A stretch of 64,000 nucleotides of DNA from Rubrobacter xylanophilus DSM 9941 (GTDB lineage Bacteria; Actinomycetota; Rubrobacteria; Rubrobacterales; Rubrobacteraceae). The notes beneath the pieces are model-generated. The model had not been told where the DNA came from and did no database searches. It worked only from the letters and a program-made list of their open reading frames with translations. The position numbers and the translations under genes are program-made. The DNA lies in NCBI RefSeq assembly GCF_000014185.1, contig NC_008148.1:1778001-1842000 (forward strand), given 5' to 3'. This document shows, one piece after another, positions 14,599 to 22,677 of this stretch; the first letter of the stretch is position 1, and every line of letters starts with the position of its first letter.

Positions 14599-15945
14599 AT
14601 GGCGGAGAGGTTCGATGCGGTGGTGCTGGGGATGGGGCCGGGCGGTGAGGTCGCGGCGAGCCGTCTGATCTCTGGCGGCAAGCGGGTCGCCGTGGTGGAG
14701 AAGGAGCTCATCGGGGGCGAGTGCGCCTACTGGGCGTGCATCCCCTCCAAGACGCTCCTGAGGCCCCCGGAGGTCAGGGGCGAGGCGCGCAGGGCCTTCG
14801 GTACCGGCGTGCCGGAGCTCGAGATGGAGGCCATCTTCGACTACCGGGACTACATGATCCGCAACCTCGACGACGCCGCCCAGGTGGAGGGCTACGAGAG
14901 GCAGGGCGCCACGGTCGTAAAGGGGGCGGGCAAGATCGTTGGTCCCGGAAAGGTTGAGGCGGACGGCGAGACCATAGAGGCCGGGCACATCGTCGTCGCG
15001 ACCGGCTCCGCCCCGAACGTGCCGCCCGTCGAGGGCCTCGACGAGATCACCGTGTGGACCAACCGCGAGGTAACGACGAGCCGCGAGGTGCCCCGCCGCG
15101 CCCTCATCGTCGGCGGCGGGCCCAACGGCATAGAGGCCGCCCAGTGGCTCTCCCGCTTCGGCTCCGAGGTGACCATCGTGCAGTCGGCGGACCGCCTCAT
15201 CGACCGCGAGGACCCGCGGGTCGGCGAGCTCATACGTGGTGCCCTCGAGGGGGAGGGCATACGCGTCCTGACGGGCCGCAAGGCCGCGAGGGCCCGCCGG
15301 GACGGCGAAGGCGCGGTCGTGGAGCTCGACGACGGCGCGGAGGTCGGGACGGACGTGGTCGTGATCGCCGCCGGCCGCAGGCCCCGCACGGAGGGCCTGG
15401 GCCTCGAGACCGTCGGGATCGAGCCGGACGGCGGCGCGATCCCCGTGGACGACCGCTGCCGGGCCGCCGAGGGGGTGTGGGCCATCGGGGACGCCACGGG
15501 CGTCGCGCTCTTCACCCACGTCGCCAAGTACCAGGGGCGCGTCGCCGCGGACAACATCCTGGGCCGGGAGCGGCGGGCGGACTACCGGGGCATCCCCCGC
15601 GTCGTCTTCTCCGACCCGGAGATCGCCGCCTGCGGCCTCACCGAAGAGCAGGCGCGGCGGGAGGGCATGGCCACCGCCACGGCCACCCTGGACCTGAGCC
15701 GGGCCATCGCCCGCCCCTACACCTACGAGGAGGACCCGCGCGGCACGCTCTCGCTCGTCGCCGACCGAAAGCGGGGGGTGCTCGTGGGCGCCTGGGCGGT
15801 CGCGCCGCTGGCGGGGGAGTGGATCCACGAGGCAGCGCTCGCCATCCGCGCGGAGGTCCCCATAGAGAAGCTCCTCGACTCCGTGGCCCAGTTCCCCACC
15901 TACTCCGAGGCCTACCTGTACTGCCTGGAGCGGCTGGATCTCTAG
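14599..15945 (+). CDS. FAD-dependent pyridine nucleotide-disulfide oxidoreductase
   Basis: A 448-residue class I flavoprotein disulfide reductase. FAD motif VVLGMGPGGEVAASRL; redox-active pair in GGECAYWACIPSKTLL (CxxxxC); NAD(P) motif ALIVGGGPNGIEAAQWL; second FAD motif GVWAIGDATGVALFTHVAKYQ. The C-terminal end reads QFPTYSEAYLY where dihydrolipoamide dehydrogenase and glutathione reductase have the catalytic His-Pro-x-x-x-Glu; the histidine position is Phe, so it is not a standard lipoamide dehydrogenase. It opens the mercury island, two genes before merA, and may reduce a low-molecular-weight disulfide such as that of mycothiol or bacillithiol (inference). Confidence 0.85.
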   Translation: MAERFDAVVLGMGPGGEVAASRLISGGKRVAVVEKELIGGECAYWACIPSKTLLRPPEVRGEARRAFGTGVPELEMEAIFDYRDYMIRNLDDAAQVEGYERQGATVVKGAGKIVGPGKVEADGETIEAGHIVVATGSAPNVPPVEGLDEITVWTNREVTTSREVPRRALIVGGGPNGIEAAQWLSRFGSEVTIVQSADRLIDREDPRVGELIRGALEGEGIRVLTGRKAARARRDGEGAVVELDDGAEVGTDVVVIAAGRRPRTEGLGLETVGIEPDGGAIPVDDRCRAAEGVWAIGDATGVALFTHVAKYQGRVAADNILGRERRADYRGIPRVVFSDPEIAACGLTEEQARREGMATATATLDLSRAIARPYTYEEDPRGTLSLVADRKRGVLVGAWAVAPLAGEWIHEAALAIRAEVPIEKLLDSVAQFPTYSEAYLYCLERLDL

Positions 15946-15973
15946 CCGCTTGCCAACGACGAAGGGGGAGGAA

Positions 15974-16501
15974 GTGAACAGAACTCCGAAGGTCCGGCGG
16001 GCCCTGGCGGACATCGGCGCGGGGATCGTCGGCGGCTACGTGGGCACCAAGGTGATGGAGCGCGTCTCCATGAAGCTCTACGAGCTGGAGTCCGAGGAGG
16101 ACCGCAAGCGGGAAGAGGAGGTCAGGCCCGGAGACCCGCCCATCATCGCCGCCGGGAAGACGGCCTGGCTGCTCGGCCTGGACCTCTCCGAGGAGGCCGT
16201 CGAGAGGCTGGGCCTCTACCTCTTCCATTACGGCCTCGGGGCGAGCTGGGGACCGGCATACACGCTCCTGCGCCGCAAGACCGACCTCGCGCCCGTACCA
16301 GCCGGGCTCCTCTTGGGCGCCGCGATGTCCCTCGTCGTGGACGAGGGGATGACGCCCTACTTCGGCTTCAGCGCCCCCAACCGCGCCTACCCGCTCTCGA
16401 CCCACCTCAGAGGCTTCGCCGCGCACCTGGCGTACGGGCTCGGCGTCGCCGCCACCGTCGAGGCGATACGCTGGCTCGGCGCAAACTCGGCCCCGGACTG
16501 A
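15974..16501 (+). CDS. DUF1440/YagU-like membrane protein
   Basis: A 175-residue protein with several hydrophobic stretches (ADIGAGIVGGYVGTKVMERV; LGLYLFHYGLGASWGPAYTLL; PAGLLLGAAMSLVVDEGMTP; GFAAHLAYGLGVAATVEAI). The pattern fits the DUF1440/YagU inner-membrane family, whose function is poorly known (acid-stress role reported for YagU). The GTG at 15974 was chosen because GGGGGAGGAA lies just before it. It is 28 bases after the flavoprotein stop and upstream of merA's own promoter. Confidence 0.7.
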   Translation: MNRTPKVRRALADIGAGIVGGYVGTKVMERVSMKLYELESEEDRKREEEVRPGDPPIIAAGKTAWLLGLDLSEEAVERLGLYLFHYGLGASWGPAYTLLRRKTDLAPVPAGLLLGAAMSLVVDEGMTPYFGFSAPNRAYPLSTHLRGFAAHLAYGLGVAATVEAIRWLGANSAPD

Positions 16502-16538
16502 GACACCGCCCGGCCCCGCCCCGGTCCCGCCTCTCCCG

Positions 16539-16581
16539 TTGACAAATTCTGCTAAACGAATATTATTTGGATATCCAAATA
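16539..16581 (+). promoter_or_regulatory. merA promoter with 18-bp perfect palindromic operator
   Basis: TTGACA (16539-16544), 16-base spacer, TATTAT (16561-16566): a strong sigma-70 promoter. From 16564 to 16581 the sequence is a perfect 18-bp inverted repeat built on TTTGGATATCCAAA, overlapping the minus 10 box and the expected start site. This is the placement of an ArsR/SmtB operator. The regulator at 19530-19907 in the same transcription unit is the likely ligand, giving derepression by mercury. No second perfect copy was noticed in the window. Confidence 0.8.
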
Positions 16582-16596
16582 CACGGAGGTGGGATC

Positions 16597-18243
16597 TTGA
16601 GCGGTCACAGGTCGAGGATGAAGGTCGGGGGCATGACCTGCGGCCACTGCGAGGTCGCCGTCGGGCGGGCGCTGGAGGGCGCCGGGGCCCGCGACGTCGA
16701 GGCGGACTTCCGGCGCGGGGAGGCGGTCTTCGCGCTCCCGGAGGGTGCGGGCGTGGAGGCCCTCCGCCGGGCGGTGCGGGAGGCCGGCTACGAGCCGGGG
16801 GCGGTCGAGCGGGTCGGGGGGGAGCGCGTGCGCGGCGGGGGCAGGCACGACTACGACCTGGCGATCATCGGCTCGGGCGGCGGGGCGTTCGCGGCGGCGA
16901 TCCGGGCCGTCGAGAGGGGGGCGCGGGTCGCCATGATCGAGCGCGGCACCGTCGGCGGCACGTGCGTGAACGTCGGGTGCGTGCCCTCCAAGACGCTGTT
17001 GCGGGGGGCCGAGATTTACCACCGGGCCGGCCACCACCCCTTCGAGGGGGTAAGGACGAAGGCGCTCGCGGCCGACTACGGGGCGATGGTCGCCCAGAAG
17101 GACCGGCTCGTGGGGCGCATGCGGCAGGAGAAGTACCTGGACCTCGTGGAGGAGTACGGGTGGGAGCTCATCCGGGGCGAGGCCGCCTTCGAGGACGAGG
17201 GGACGCTGCGCGTTGAGGGCCGCAGGATAAGCGCCGCCGCCTACCTCATAGCCACGGGCGCCCGTCCCGCCGTGCCGCCCATCCCCGGTCTCGAGGAGGC
17301 CGGCTACCTCACCAGCACCACGAACATGGAGCTCGAGGAGGCGCCGGAGTCGGTGCTCGTGATCGGGGCCGGGTACGTGGCCATCGAGCAGGGCCAGCTC
17401 CTTTCTCGCCTCGGGAGCAGGGTGACCCTCATGCAGCGCGGCCCGAGGCTGCTGCGCGAGCAGGAGCCCGAGGTCTCGGAGGCGATGATGGAGGCGCTCC
17501 GGCGCGAGGGCATCGAGGTCCTCACCGGGGTGCGCATCGAGCGCGCCGGGAAGACGGAGAAGGGCAAGAAGCGCCTCCACCTCGCCGTGGGCGGCGAGGA
17601 GCGGGTGCTGGAGGGTGAGGAGATCCTGGTCGCCGCGGGCCGCAGGCCCAACGTCGAGGAGCTTGGCCTGGAGCGGGCCGGCGTAGAGCTCGACGAGCGC
17701 GGAGCCGTGCGGGTGGACGGGCGGCTCGGGACCACCAACCCGAGGGTGTGGGCCGCGGGCGACGTCACGCTCGGGCCGCAGTACGTCTACGTCGCGGCCT
17801 ACGAGGGCGCTCTCGCCGCGGACAACGCGCTCGGCGGGGCGGGCAGGGAGGTGGACCTCAGCGCGCTCCCCGGCGTGATCTTCTCCGACCCCCAGGTCGC
17901 GAGCGTCGGGCTCACCGAGCGGAGAGCCCGGGAGAGAGGGCTCGAGGTCCAGAGCTCCGTGCTGCCGCTGGAGGCGGTGCCCCGCGCGCTCGTAAACCAC
18001 GACACTCTAGGGGTCATAAAGCTCGTCGCCGAGGCGGGGACGGGGCGGCTGCTCGGGGCGCACATGGTCGCCGAGAACGCGGGGGACGTGATCTACGCCG
18101 CCACCCTCGCCGTCAGGTTCGGCCTCACCGTCTCCGACCTCGCGGAGAACTTCGCCCCCTACCTGACGATGTCCGAGGGCCTCAAGCTCGCCGCCCAGGC
18201 CTTCGGGCGCGACGTCTCCAGGCTCTCGTGCTGCGCGGCGTAA
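16597..18243 (+). CDS. merA: Mercuric reductase MerA with N-terminal HMA domain
   Basis: A 548-residue mercuric ion reductase, reducing Hg(II) to volatile Hg(0) with NADPH in the cytoplasm. Domains: N-terminal heavy-metal-associated domain ([13 protein letters not shown], Cys15 and Cys18), FAD domain ([17 protein letters not shown]), redox pair [19 protein letters not shown](P) motif [16 protein letters not shown], and the diagnostic C-terminal vicinal cysteines in SRLSCCAA (residues 545-546). The TTG at 16597 was picked because ACGGAGGTGGGAT precedes it; an earlier in-frame start would fall inside the operator. It heads the merA-merB-merB-merR-like series. Confidence 0.95.
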   Translation: MSGHRSRMKVGGMTCGHCEVAVGRALEGAGARDVEADFRRGEAVFALPEGAGVEALRRAVREAGYEPGAVERVGGERVRGGGRHDYDLAIIGSGGGAFAAAIRAVERGARVAMIERGTVGGTCVNVGCVPSKTLLRGAEIYHRAGHHPFEGVRTKALAADYGAMVAQKDRLVGRMRQEKYLDLVEEYGWELIRGEAAFEDEGTLRVEGRRISAAAYLIATGARPAVPPIPGLEEAGYLTSTTNMELEEAPESVLVIGAGYVAIEQGQLLSRLGSRVTLMQRGPRLLREQEPEVSEAMMEALRREGIEVLTGVRIERAGKTEKGKKRLHLAVGGEERVLEGEEILVAAGRRPNVEELGLERAGVELDERGAVRVDGRLGTTNPRVWAAGDVTLGPQYVYVAAYEGALAADNALGGAGREVDLSALPGVIFSDPQVASVGLTERRARERGLEVQSSVLPLEAVPRALVNHDTLGVIKLVAEAGTGRLLGAHMVAENAGDVIYAATLAVRFGLTVSDLAENFAPYLTMSEGLKLAAQAFGRDVSRLSCCAA

Positions 18244-18256
18244 GAGGAGGAGAACG

Positions 18257-18829
18257 ATGGGCTACGAACGGATCGAGTTGCCGGAAGAGCTTCGGGAGCG
18301 CCTGCTGGAGGTCTTCGGCCTCCCCCGGGACGCCCGGCTCCGGACCCTCGGGGACCTCACGGAGGCCTTCGCCGGGGAGACCCCGAGGCCGCGGCCGGAA
18401 GACCTCATCTCCGAAGGGGAGACCCGCCACGAGGCGCGGGTGAACGGGGAGGCCGTCCACACCCACTGCTTCATGGACGCGCTGATGCTCCCCGCCGTGC
18501 TCGGCGAGGAGCGGGTTGCCGTGCGCTCGGAGAGCCCGGCGGGCGGCACCGTCGCGGCGCTCGTCACCGAGGACGGCGTGGACGCCTCCCCGGCCGGGGC
18601 CGTCGTCTCCTTCGGCGTCGCGCGTGCGGGGGAGGGGCCGGTGCAGGCCACGCTCTGCCCGTACCTCAACGCCTTCCCCTCCCGCGAGGACTACGAGCGG
18701 TGGGCGGCGGAGCGGACGGACGCCGTGACGATACCCCTGCCCATAGAGGACGCCTTCGCCCTCGCCCGCGACTGGGCCACCGTCGGCGAGCGCGAGGCTC
18801 CAGAAGGAGGGGTCGGGTGCCGTTGCTGA
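18257..18829 (+). CDS. merB: Organomercurial lyase MerB, first copy
   Basis: A 190-residue MerB-family protein that would cleave carbon-mercury bonds and hand Hg(II) to MerA. The catalytic set is Cys71 and Asp74 in [12 protein letters not shown] and Cys134 in TLCPYLNAF. The spacing C-x2-D and 63 residues between the two cysteines is exactly that of Cys96, Asp99 and Cys159 in R831b MerB, shifted by 25 because the N-terminus is shorter. Unusually, the protein ends GGVGCRC, adding two cysteines (188 and 190) that could act as a mercury hand-off site. It starts 13 bases after merA with AGAGGAGGAGAAC as ribosome-binding site. Confidence 0.9.
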   Translation: MGYERIELPEELRERLLEVFGLPRDARLRTLGDLTEAFAGETPRPRPEDLISEGETRHEARVNGEAVHTHCFMDALMLPAVLGEERVAVRSESPAGGTVAALVTEDGVDASPAGAVVSFGVARAGEGPVQATLCPYLNAFPSREDYERWAAERTDAVTIPLPIEDAFALARDWATVGEREAPEGGVGCRC

Positions 18830-18928
18830 CGCTCCGCGGAAGACGGCGGCTTGGCGGCACCGGCGGGCGCGAAGGCCGGCCGACGCCGTTAGAAGCGGGC
18901 GACCGAGGACGCGATCGGAGGTAGGGCG

Positions 18929-19489
18929 ATGGGCTACGGAGAGATCCCCATACCCGAAGAACTGAGCGGGAGCGTGTTGCGGGCCGTCGGGCTCCCTAGC
19001 CGGTACTACCGGACGCTAGGAGAGCTGGTCGAAGACGCAGCGGCCCTGAGAGGGCCGCGCCGCCCCGAGGACCTCATCTCCGAAAGGCCCACCCGCCACG
19101 AGGCGCGGGTGAACGGGGAGACGCTCCACACCTACTGCTTCCTAGATGCCCTCATGCTCCCGTTCGCCCTGCGCGGCGAGCCGGTGGAGGTCCGCTCCAG
19201 GGCCCCCGAAGGCGGAGAGGTCGTTGCCCTCGTTACCGAGGAAGGCGTGGAGGTCAGCCCTTCGGAGGCGGTGATGTCCTTCGGCGCGGCCCGGCGGAGC
19301 GAAGGGCAGACGCATGCGGCCCTCTGCCCGTACCTCAACGCCTTCCCCTCCTTAGCGGACTACGAACGCTGGGCGCGGAGGACGCCGGAGGCGGTAACCA
19401 TCGCCCTTCCGCTGGCGGAAGCCTTCTCCCTCGGTCGCGACTGGGCCGGGGCGGTGGAGGTGCCCGAAGGGTGGGGCGGATGTTGCTAG
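18929..19489 (+). CDS. merB: Organomercurial lyase MerB, second copy
   Basis: A 186-residue paralogue of the preceding gene, recognisably similar over the full length (shared [26 protein letters not shown]). It keeps Cys70, Asp73 and Cys133 with the same 63-residue spacing. It ends WGGCC, so again there are two C-terminal cysteines, here adjacent as in MerA. The ATG at 18929 follows GATCGGAGGTAGGGCG. Ninety-nine bases separate the two copies. They have diverged enough (N-terminal half especially) that a recent duplication is unlikely; different organomercurial ranges are possible. Confidence 0.88.
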   Translation: MGYGEIPIPEELSGSVLRAVGLPSRYYRTLGELVEDAAALRGPRRPEDLISERPTRHEARVNGETLHTYCFLDALMLPFALRGEPVEVRSRAPEGGEVVALVTEEGVEVSPSEAVMSFGAARRSEGQTHAALCPYLNAFPSLADYERWARRTPEAVTIALPLAEAFSLGRDWAGAVEVPEGWGGCC

Positions 19490-19529
19490 AGACGGCCTCG
19501 CCGGGACACGATCGGAGAAAGGAGACGGT

Positions 19530-19907
19530 ATGCAGGAGAAGACACGGGACGTTCCACCTCTCGCGGAGGCAGACATCGGGCGCAGGAGCCCGGACATGAT
19601 CGTCGCGGCCAAGCTCTTCGACGGGTTCGCCGACCCCACCCGCATGTCCATCCTCGCCTACCTGGCCCGCCGCGGCGAGGCCGGGGTCTCCGAGATCGTG
19701 GAGGCCATCGGGGCGACGCAGCCGCGGGTCTCGGTGCACCTGCAGTGTCTCGCGTGGTGCGGGTACGTGCGGGCGCGGCGCGAGGGCCGGCGCGCCTACT
19801 ACTCCATAGCCGACGAGCGGGTGCTCCAGATGCTCCGGCTCGCGGAGGAGCTGCTCGCGGACAACCGGGAGCACGTCGAGGCTTGCGAGGTCACCGGCGA
19901 GTGCTAG
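19530..19907 (+). CDS. ArsR/SmtB-family metal-sensing repressor (CmtR-like, mer regulator)
   Basis: A 125-residue winged-helix repressor. The HTH is AGVSEIVEAIGATQPRVSVHLQCL. Candidate metal ligands are Cys73 and Cys77 in LQCLAWCGYV and Cys119 and Cys125 in EACEVTGEC, an arrangement close to CmtR-type Cd/Pb sensors and to the ArsR-type regulators that control mer operons in actinomycetes in place of a true MerR. It is embedded in the mercury operon after the two merB genes. The 18-bp palindrome on the merA promoter is its probable target. Confidence 0.88.
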   Translation: MQEKTRDVPPLAEADIGRRSPDMIVAAKLFDGFADPTRMSILAYLARRGEAGVSEIVEAIGATQPRVSVHLQCLAWCGYVRARREGRRAYYSIADERVLQMLRLAEELLADNREHVEACEVTGEC

Positions 19908-19996
19908 CGGCGAGGATGTCGCGCTCGGGTTTGAGAGGCCGGCATCTGCCGCTCCCTTCTGCGAGGCTTGGGGCCAGAAGAAAGGAGCTTTGAGCC

Positions 19997-20491
19997 ATGA
20001 CCAGAGGACTTCTGCTCGCGGCGGCGCTCGTCGTCGTTGTCCTGGCCGCGGCGAACCGGCGGGCGATCGTCGAGGGAGGGGGCGCCGCGCCCGCTCATGA
20101 GAGAGCCGCCGTGCGGGCTCAGCGGGCGCCCGCCCCTTCGGAGGCCGGTACCGTCGGCGGCGTCGAGGAGGTGGCCGCTCGGGAAGGCTCCGCCGGGGAA
20201 GCGCGGACCAAACGGTTGAGGGTCGAGAACATGCTCCAGGTTGGCGGCTTCGGCTGCGCCAGCTGCCAGCAGGTGGTCGAGGGGATCCTGCGAGGGTCCG
20301 ATGGTGTCGAGAAGGTGGCCTACGGGTCTCGGCCCAACACATACGTGATCGAGGCAAACGACGACTTCCGGCTCGAGGAGGTGGCGCGGCGGGTCCGCTC
20401 GGTCGGCGAGGAGTACAACCGCAGGCTCGGGCTGCCGGACAGCCGGCCCTGGATCCTGGAGGAGGTCCGGGAGGAACGGCGGAACTCTTAG
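19997..20491 (+). CDS. Membrane-anchored MerP-like HMA-domain protein
   Basis: A 164-residue protein with an N-terminal signal anchor (LLLAAALVVVVLAAA, residues 5-19), a low-complexity linker to about residue 70, then a domain with VGGFGCASCQQVVEGIL (Cys87 and Cys90), which has the GxxCxxC shape of MerP and other heavy-metal-associated domains. The remaining part (EANDDFRLEEVARRVRSVG) fits the second half of that fold. It probably binds Hg(II) outside the membrane and passes it to the MerE-like protein encoded next. The tail beyond residue 135 has no counterpart in MerP. Start ATG with AAAGGAGC upstream. Confidence 0.75.
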   Translation: MTRGLLLAAALVVVVLAAANRRAIVEGGGAAPAHERAAVRAQRAPAPSEAGTVGGVEEVAAREGSAGEARTKRLRVENMLQVGGFGCASCQQVVEGILRGSDGVEKVAYGSRPNTYVIEANDDFRLEEVARRVRSVGEEYNRRLGLPDSRPWILEEVREERRNS

Positions 20492-20532
20492 CCCGGCGTA
20501 CACCGCGTCGAGTAGCAGAGAGGAGGTCTCGG

Positions 20533-20844
20533 TTGAAGAAGATCGGCGGTTATATCCTGGTGGGAACGGCGCTGCTCGCCTGCCCCTGCCACCTGGCCCT
20601 GCTGTTGCCGGCGGTGGCGGGCCTCCTCGGGGGCACGGCGCTCGGGGCGGCCCTCGGGGCGAACGCCGGGTGGGTGCTCGCCGCGGCGACCGTCTACTTC
20701 GTCGGCGCGCTCGCGGGCGGGCTCTACCTCCTGAGCCGGCGGGCCGGGAGAGGCGGGCGCGCGAGCGAGGCGCGAAACTGCTGCCCCCCGCCCTCCGGCG
20801 GCCGCAGGAGGGAGCGGGAGCGCGCGGGAGGGAGGCGGCATTGA
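20533..20844 (+). CDS. MerE-like small mercury transport protein
   Basis: A 103-residue membrane protein. The first transmembrane segment carries ACPCHLALLLP (Cys17 and Cys19), the CPCHLP-type signature of the MerE mercury transporter, followed by a glycine/alanine-rich second helix (WVLAAATVYFVGALAGGLYLL). MerE is usually about 78 residues; here a basic C-terminal tail adds NCCPPPSGG (Cys83-Cys84), a further vicinal thiol pair on the cytoplasmic side that could accept mercury. The TTG at 20533 follows GAGAGGAGGTCTCGG. The next gene starts within its stop (TTGA). Confidence 0.75.
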   Translation: MKKIGGYILVGTALLACPCHLALLLPAVAGLLGGTALGAALGANAGWVLAAATVYFVGALAGGLYLLSRRAGRGGRASEARNCCPPPSGGRRRERERAGGRRH

Positions 20845-21410
20845 CCGCGGCGAAGAAGAGGGCCGCCGCGGCGGTCCTGCTCGCGGCCGCCCTCGCCGCG
20901 GGCGCCTGCGGCGGCTCCGGGGGAGGACAGGCAGCGGCCGGAGGACAGGATGAGGCGGTGCGGGAGACGACCGCCGCGGCCGGGGAGACCGGCGGCGCGG
21001 CAGCCGCGGTCCCGAGCATCGAGACCCTCGACGGCCAGGAGTTCGACCTCGAGGAGAAGCGCGGCGAGGTCGTCGCGCTCTACTTCATGGCCGGCTGGTG
21101 CGGCTCCTGCATCCCCGAGGCGCGGGCCTGGTCCGAGCTCTACCCGGAGTACAGGGACGAGGGGCTGGAGCTGCTCATCGTCTCGGCCGACCCGAACGAC
21201 ACGCCGCAGACCATCCGGAGGTTCCGGGAGGCCGGCGGCATCGGGAAGCTCCCGTGGGCCATAGACCAGACGGGCGAGTTCACCCGCTCGCTCGGCGTGC
21301 GCGCCCTCGACTCGACCGTCATCGTCGGCAGGGACGGAGGGGTGGTCTACCGCGACGCCGTCCCGACCGGGAGGCAGACCCTCGAACAGGAGATAGAGGA
21401 GGCCCTGTGA
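20841..21410 (+). CDS. Thioredoxin-fold lipoprotein (TlpA/ResA-like)
   Basis: A 189-residue secreted thiol-disulfide oxidoreductase. The N-terminus is a lipoprotein-type signal (AAVLLAAALAAGACGGSGGG, Cys23 as the lipidation residue), followed by a Gly/Ala-rich linker and a thioredoxin-like domain whose active site is GWCGSCIPEAR (Cys87, Cys90). The rest of the fold shows DPNDTPQTIRRF and DSTVIVGRDG. The TTG start overlaps the stop of the MerE-like gene and its own stop overlaps the ccdA-like gene (GTGA), so the three are tightly coupled. It likely keeps outward-facing cysteines of the MerP-like or MerE-like protein reduced. Confidence 0.85.
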   Translation: MTAAKKRAAAAVLLAAALAAGACGGSGGGQAAAGGQDEAVRETTAAAGETGGAAAAVPSIETLDGQEFDLEEKRGEVVALYFMAGWCGSCIPEARAWSELYPEYRDEGLELLIVSADPNDTPQTIRRFREAGGIGKLPWAIDQTGEFTRSLGVRALDSTVIVGRDGGVVYRDAVPTGRQTLEQEIEEAL

Positions 21411-22168
21411 GCGAACTTCAGTCCCTTCTGGCCGGCTGGCTCTCGAGCCTGGCCGGGGTATTGCCCTTCGGCGTGGCCTTCGGGGCCGGGATGGTCGCCG
21501 CCGTGAACCCCTGCGGGTTCGCCATGCTCCCGGCCTACCTCTCGCTCTACCTCGGCGCCGAGGAGGATGGCTTCGCGAAGCGCTCGGTGGCCGCGCGCCT
21601 GCTGCGGGCGCTGCTCGTCGGCGCGACCGTCTCGCTCGGCTTCGTGCTCCTGTTCTCCCTCGTGGGCGTCGCCGTCTCCTCCGGCGGGGTTGCGCTGCTC
21701 GCGGCTATGCCGTGGGTGGGGGTCCTCATCGGGGCGGCGCTCGTCGTGCTCGGGCTCTGGATGCTCGCCGGGCGCACCCTCCACGCCGGGGCCTTCGAGC
21801 GGTTCGCGGCCAGGATCGGGGACCCGGGGGACGTGAGCCTCAAAGGCTTCTTCCTCTTCGGGCTCGCCTACGGGGTCGGCTCCCTGAGCTGCACGCTGCC
21901 GGTCTTCCTCATGGTGGTCGGGACCGGCATCGCCTCGGGCGGCCTCCTCTCCGGGGCGGGGCAGTTCCTCGCCTTCGGGCTCGGGATGGCCTCCGTGCTC
22001 GTGGCGCTCACGCTGGCTCTGGCGCTCTTCAAGCAGGGACTCGTGAAGCGGCTGCGGGGGGCGATGCCCTACGTGCGGCTCGCCTCGGCGGCCCTGCTCG
22101 TGGTGGCGGGCGCCTACGTGGTCTACTACTGGCTCTCCTCGCAGGCCGGGGGCGCGCTGCCGGGTTAG
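21407..22168 (+). CDS. CcdA/DsbD-type transmembrane thiol transporter
   Basis: A 253-residue membrane protein with about six helices. The two signature cysteines are in AAVNPCGFAMLPAYLSLYL and in YGVGSLSCTLPVFLMVVG, the positions that carry electrons across the membrane in CcdA. It would draw electrons from cytoplasmic thioredoxin and pass them to the thioredoxin lipoprotein whose gene it overlaps (GTGA, 21407-21410). CcdA is best known in cytochrome c maturation; here the neighbours point to mercury handling instead. An alternative is the MauF/merT-like role, but the cysteine positions fit CcdA. Confidence 0.88.
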   Translation: MSELQSLLAGWLSSLAGVLPFGVAFGAGMVAAVNPCGFAMLPAYLSLYLGAEEDGFAKRSVAARLLRALLVGATVSLGFVLLFSLVGVAVSSGGVALLAAMPWVGVLIGAALVVLGLWMLAGRTLHAGAFERFAARIGDPGDVSLKGFFLFGLAYGVGSLSCTLPVFLMVVGTGIASGGLLSGAGQFLAFGLGMASVLVALTLALALFKQGLVKRLRGAMPYVRLASAALLVVAGAYVVYYWLSSQAGGALPG

Positions 22169-22212
22169 ACTTACGCCCGCACCGCGAAAACGCACGAGAG
22201 AGGAGGGACAGC

Positions 22213-22677
22213 TTGTCGAAGACGCCGCGGGAGGGAGAGCGCTTTCCGGAGCTCTCGTTTCTGACGGAGGAGGGCCGGAGGGTCTCCACCGGCGACCTGC
22301 TCGGGCAGACCACCGTGCTCTACTTCTACCCCAAAGACCAGACCCCGGGCTGCACCAGGGAGGCCTGCGCCTTCAGGGACCGGATGGAGGACTACGGGCG
22401 GGCCGGGATAAAAGTCTACGGCGTCTCCCTCGACCCGCCCGAGTCCCACCGGCGCTTCCGGGAGCGCAACAGGCTCAACTTCCCCCTGCTCACCGACGAG
22501 GAGGGGAGGGCGGCGCGGGAGCTCGGCATCCTCTCCGAGAAGGGCTATGCGCGGCGGGTCACCTTCCTGCTGGACGCCGGGGGGACCGTCATCCGGGTCT
22601 ACCCCGAGGTCTCTCCCGAGACCCACGCCGACGAGGTGCTCGCCGCCGCTAGTAGCGCCGGCCCCTCTGCCGGCTGA
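22213..22677 (+). CDS. bcp: Peroxiredoxin of the BCP/PrxQ type
   Basis: A 154-residue thiol peroxidase. The peroxidatic cysteine is Cys47 in PKDQTPGCTREACAFRD, with Cys52 five residues on as resolving cysteine, the PrxQ arrangement. The TTG at 22213 follows GAGAGGAGGGACAGC. It is the last gene of the mercury/thiol island, and its final 29 bases overlap the 3' end of the convergent ACT-domain gene (22649). Its presence fits a general thiol-redox theme. Confidence 0.92.
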   Translation: MSKTPREGERFPELSFLTEEGRRVSTGDLLGQTTVLYFYPKDQTPGCTREACAFRDRMEDYGRAGIKVYGVSLDPPESHRRFRERNRLNFPLLTDEEGRAARELGILSEKGYARRVTFLLDAGGTVIRVYPEVSPETHADEVLAAASSAGPSAG

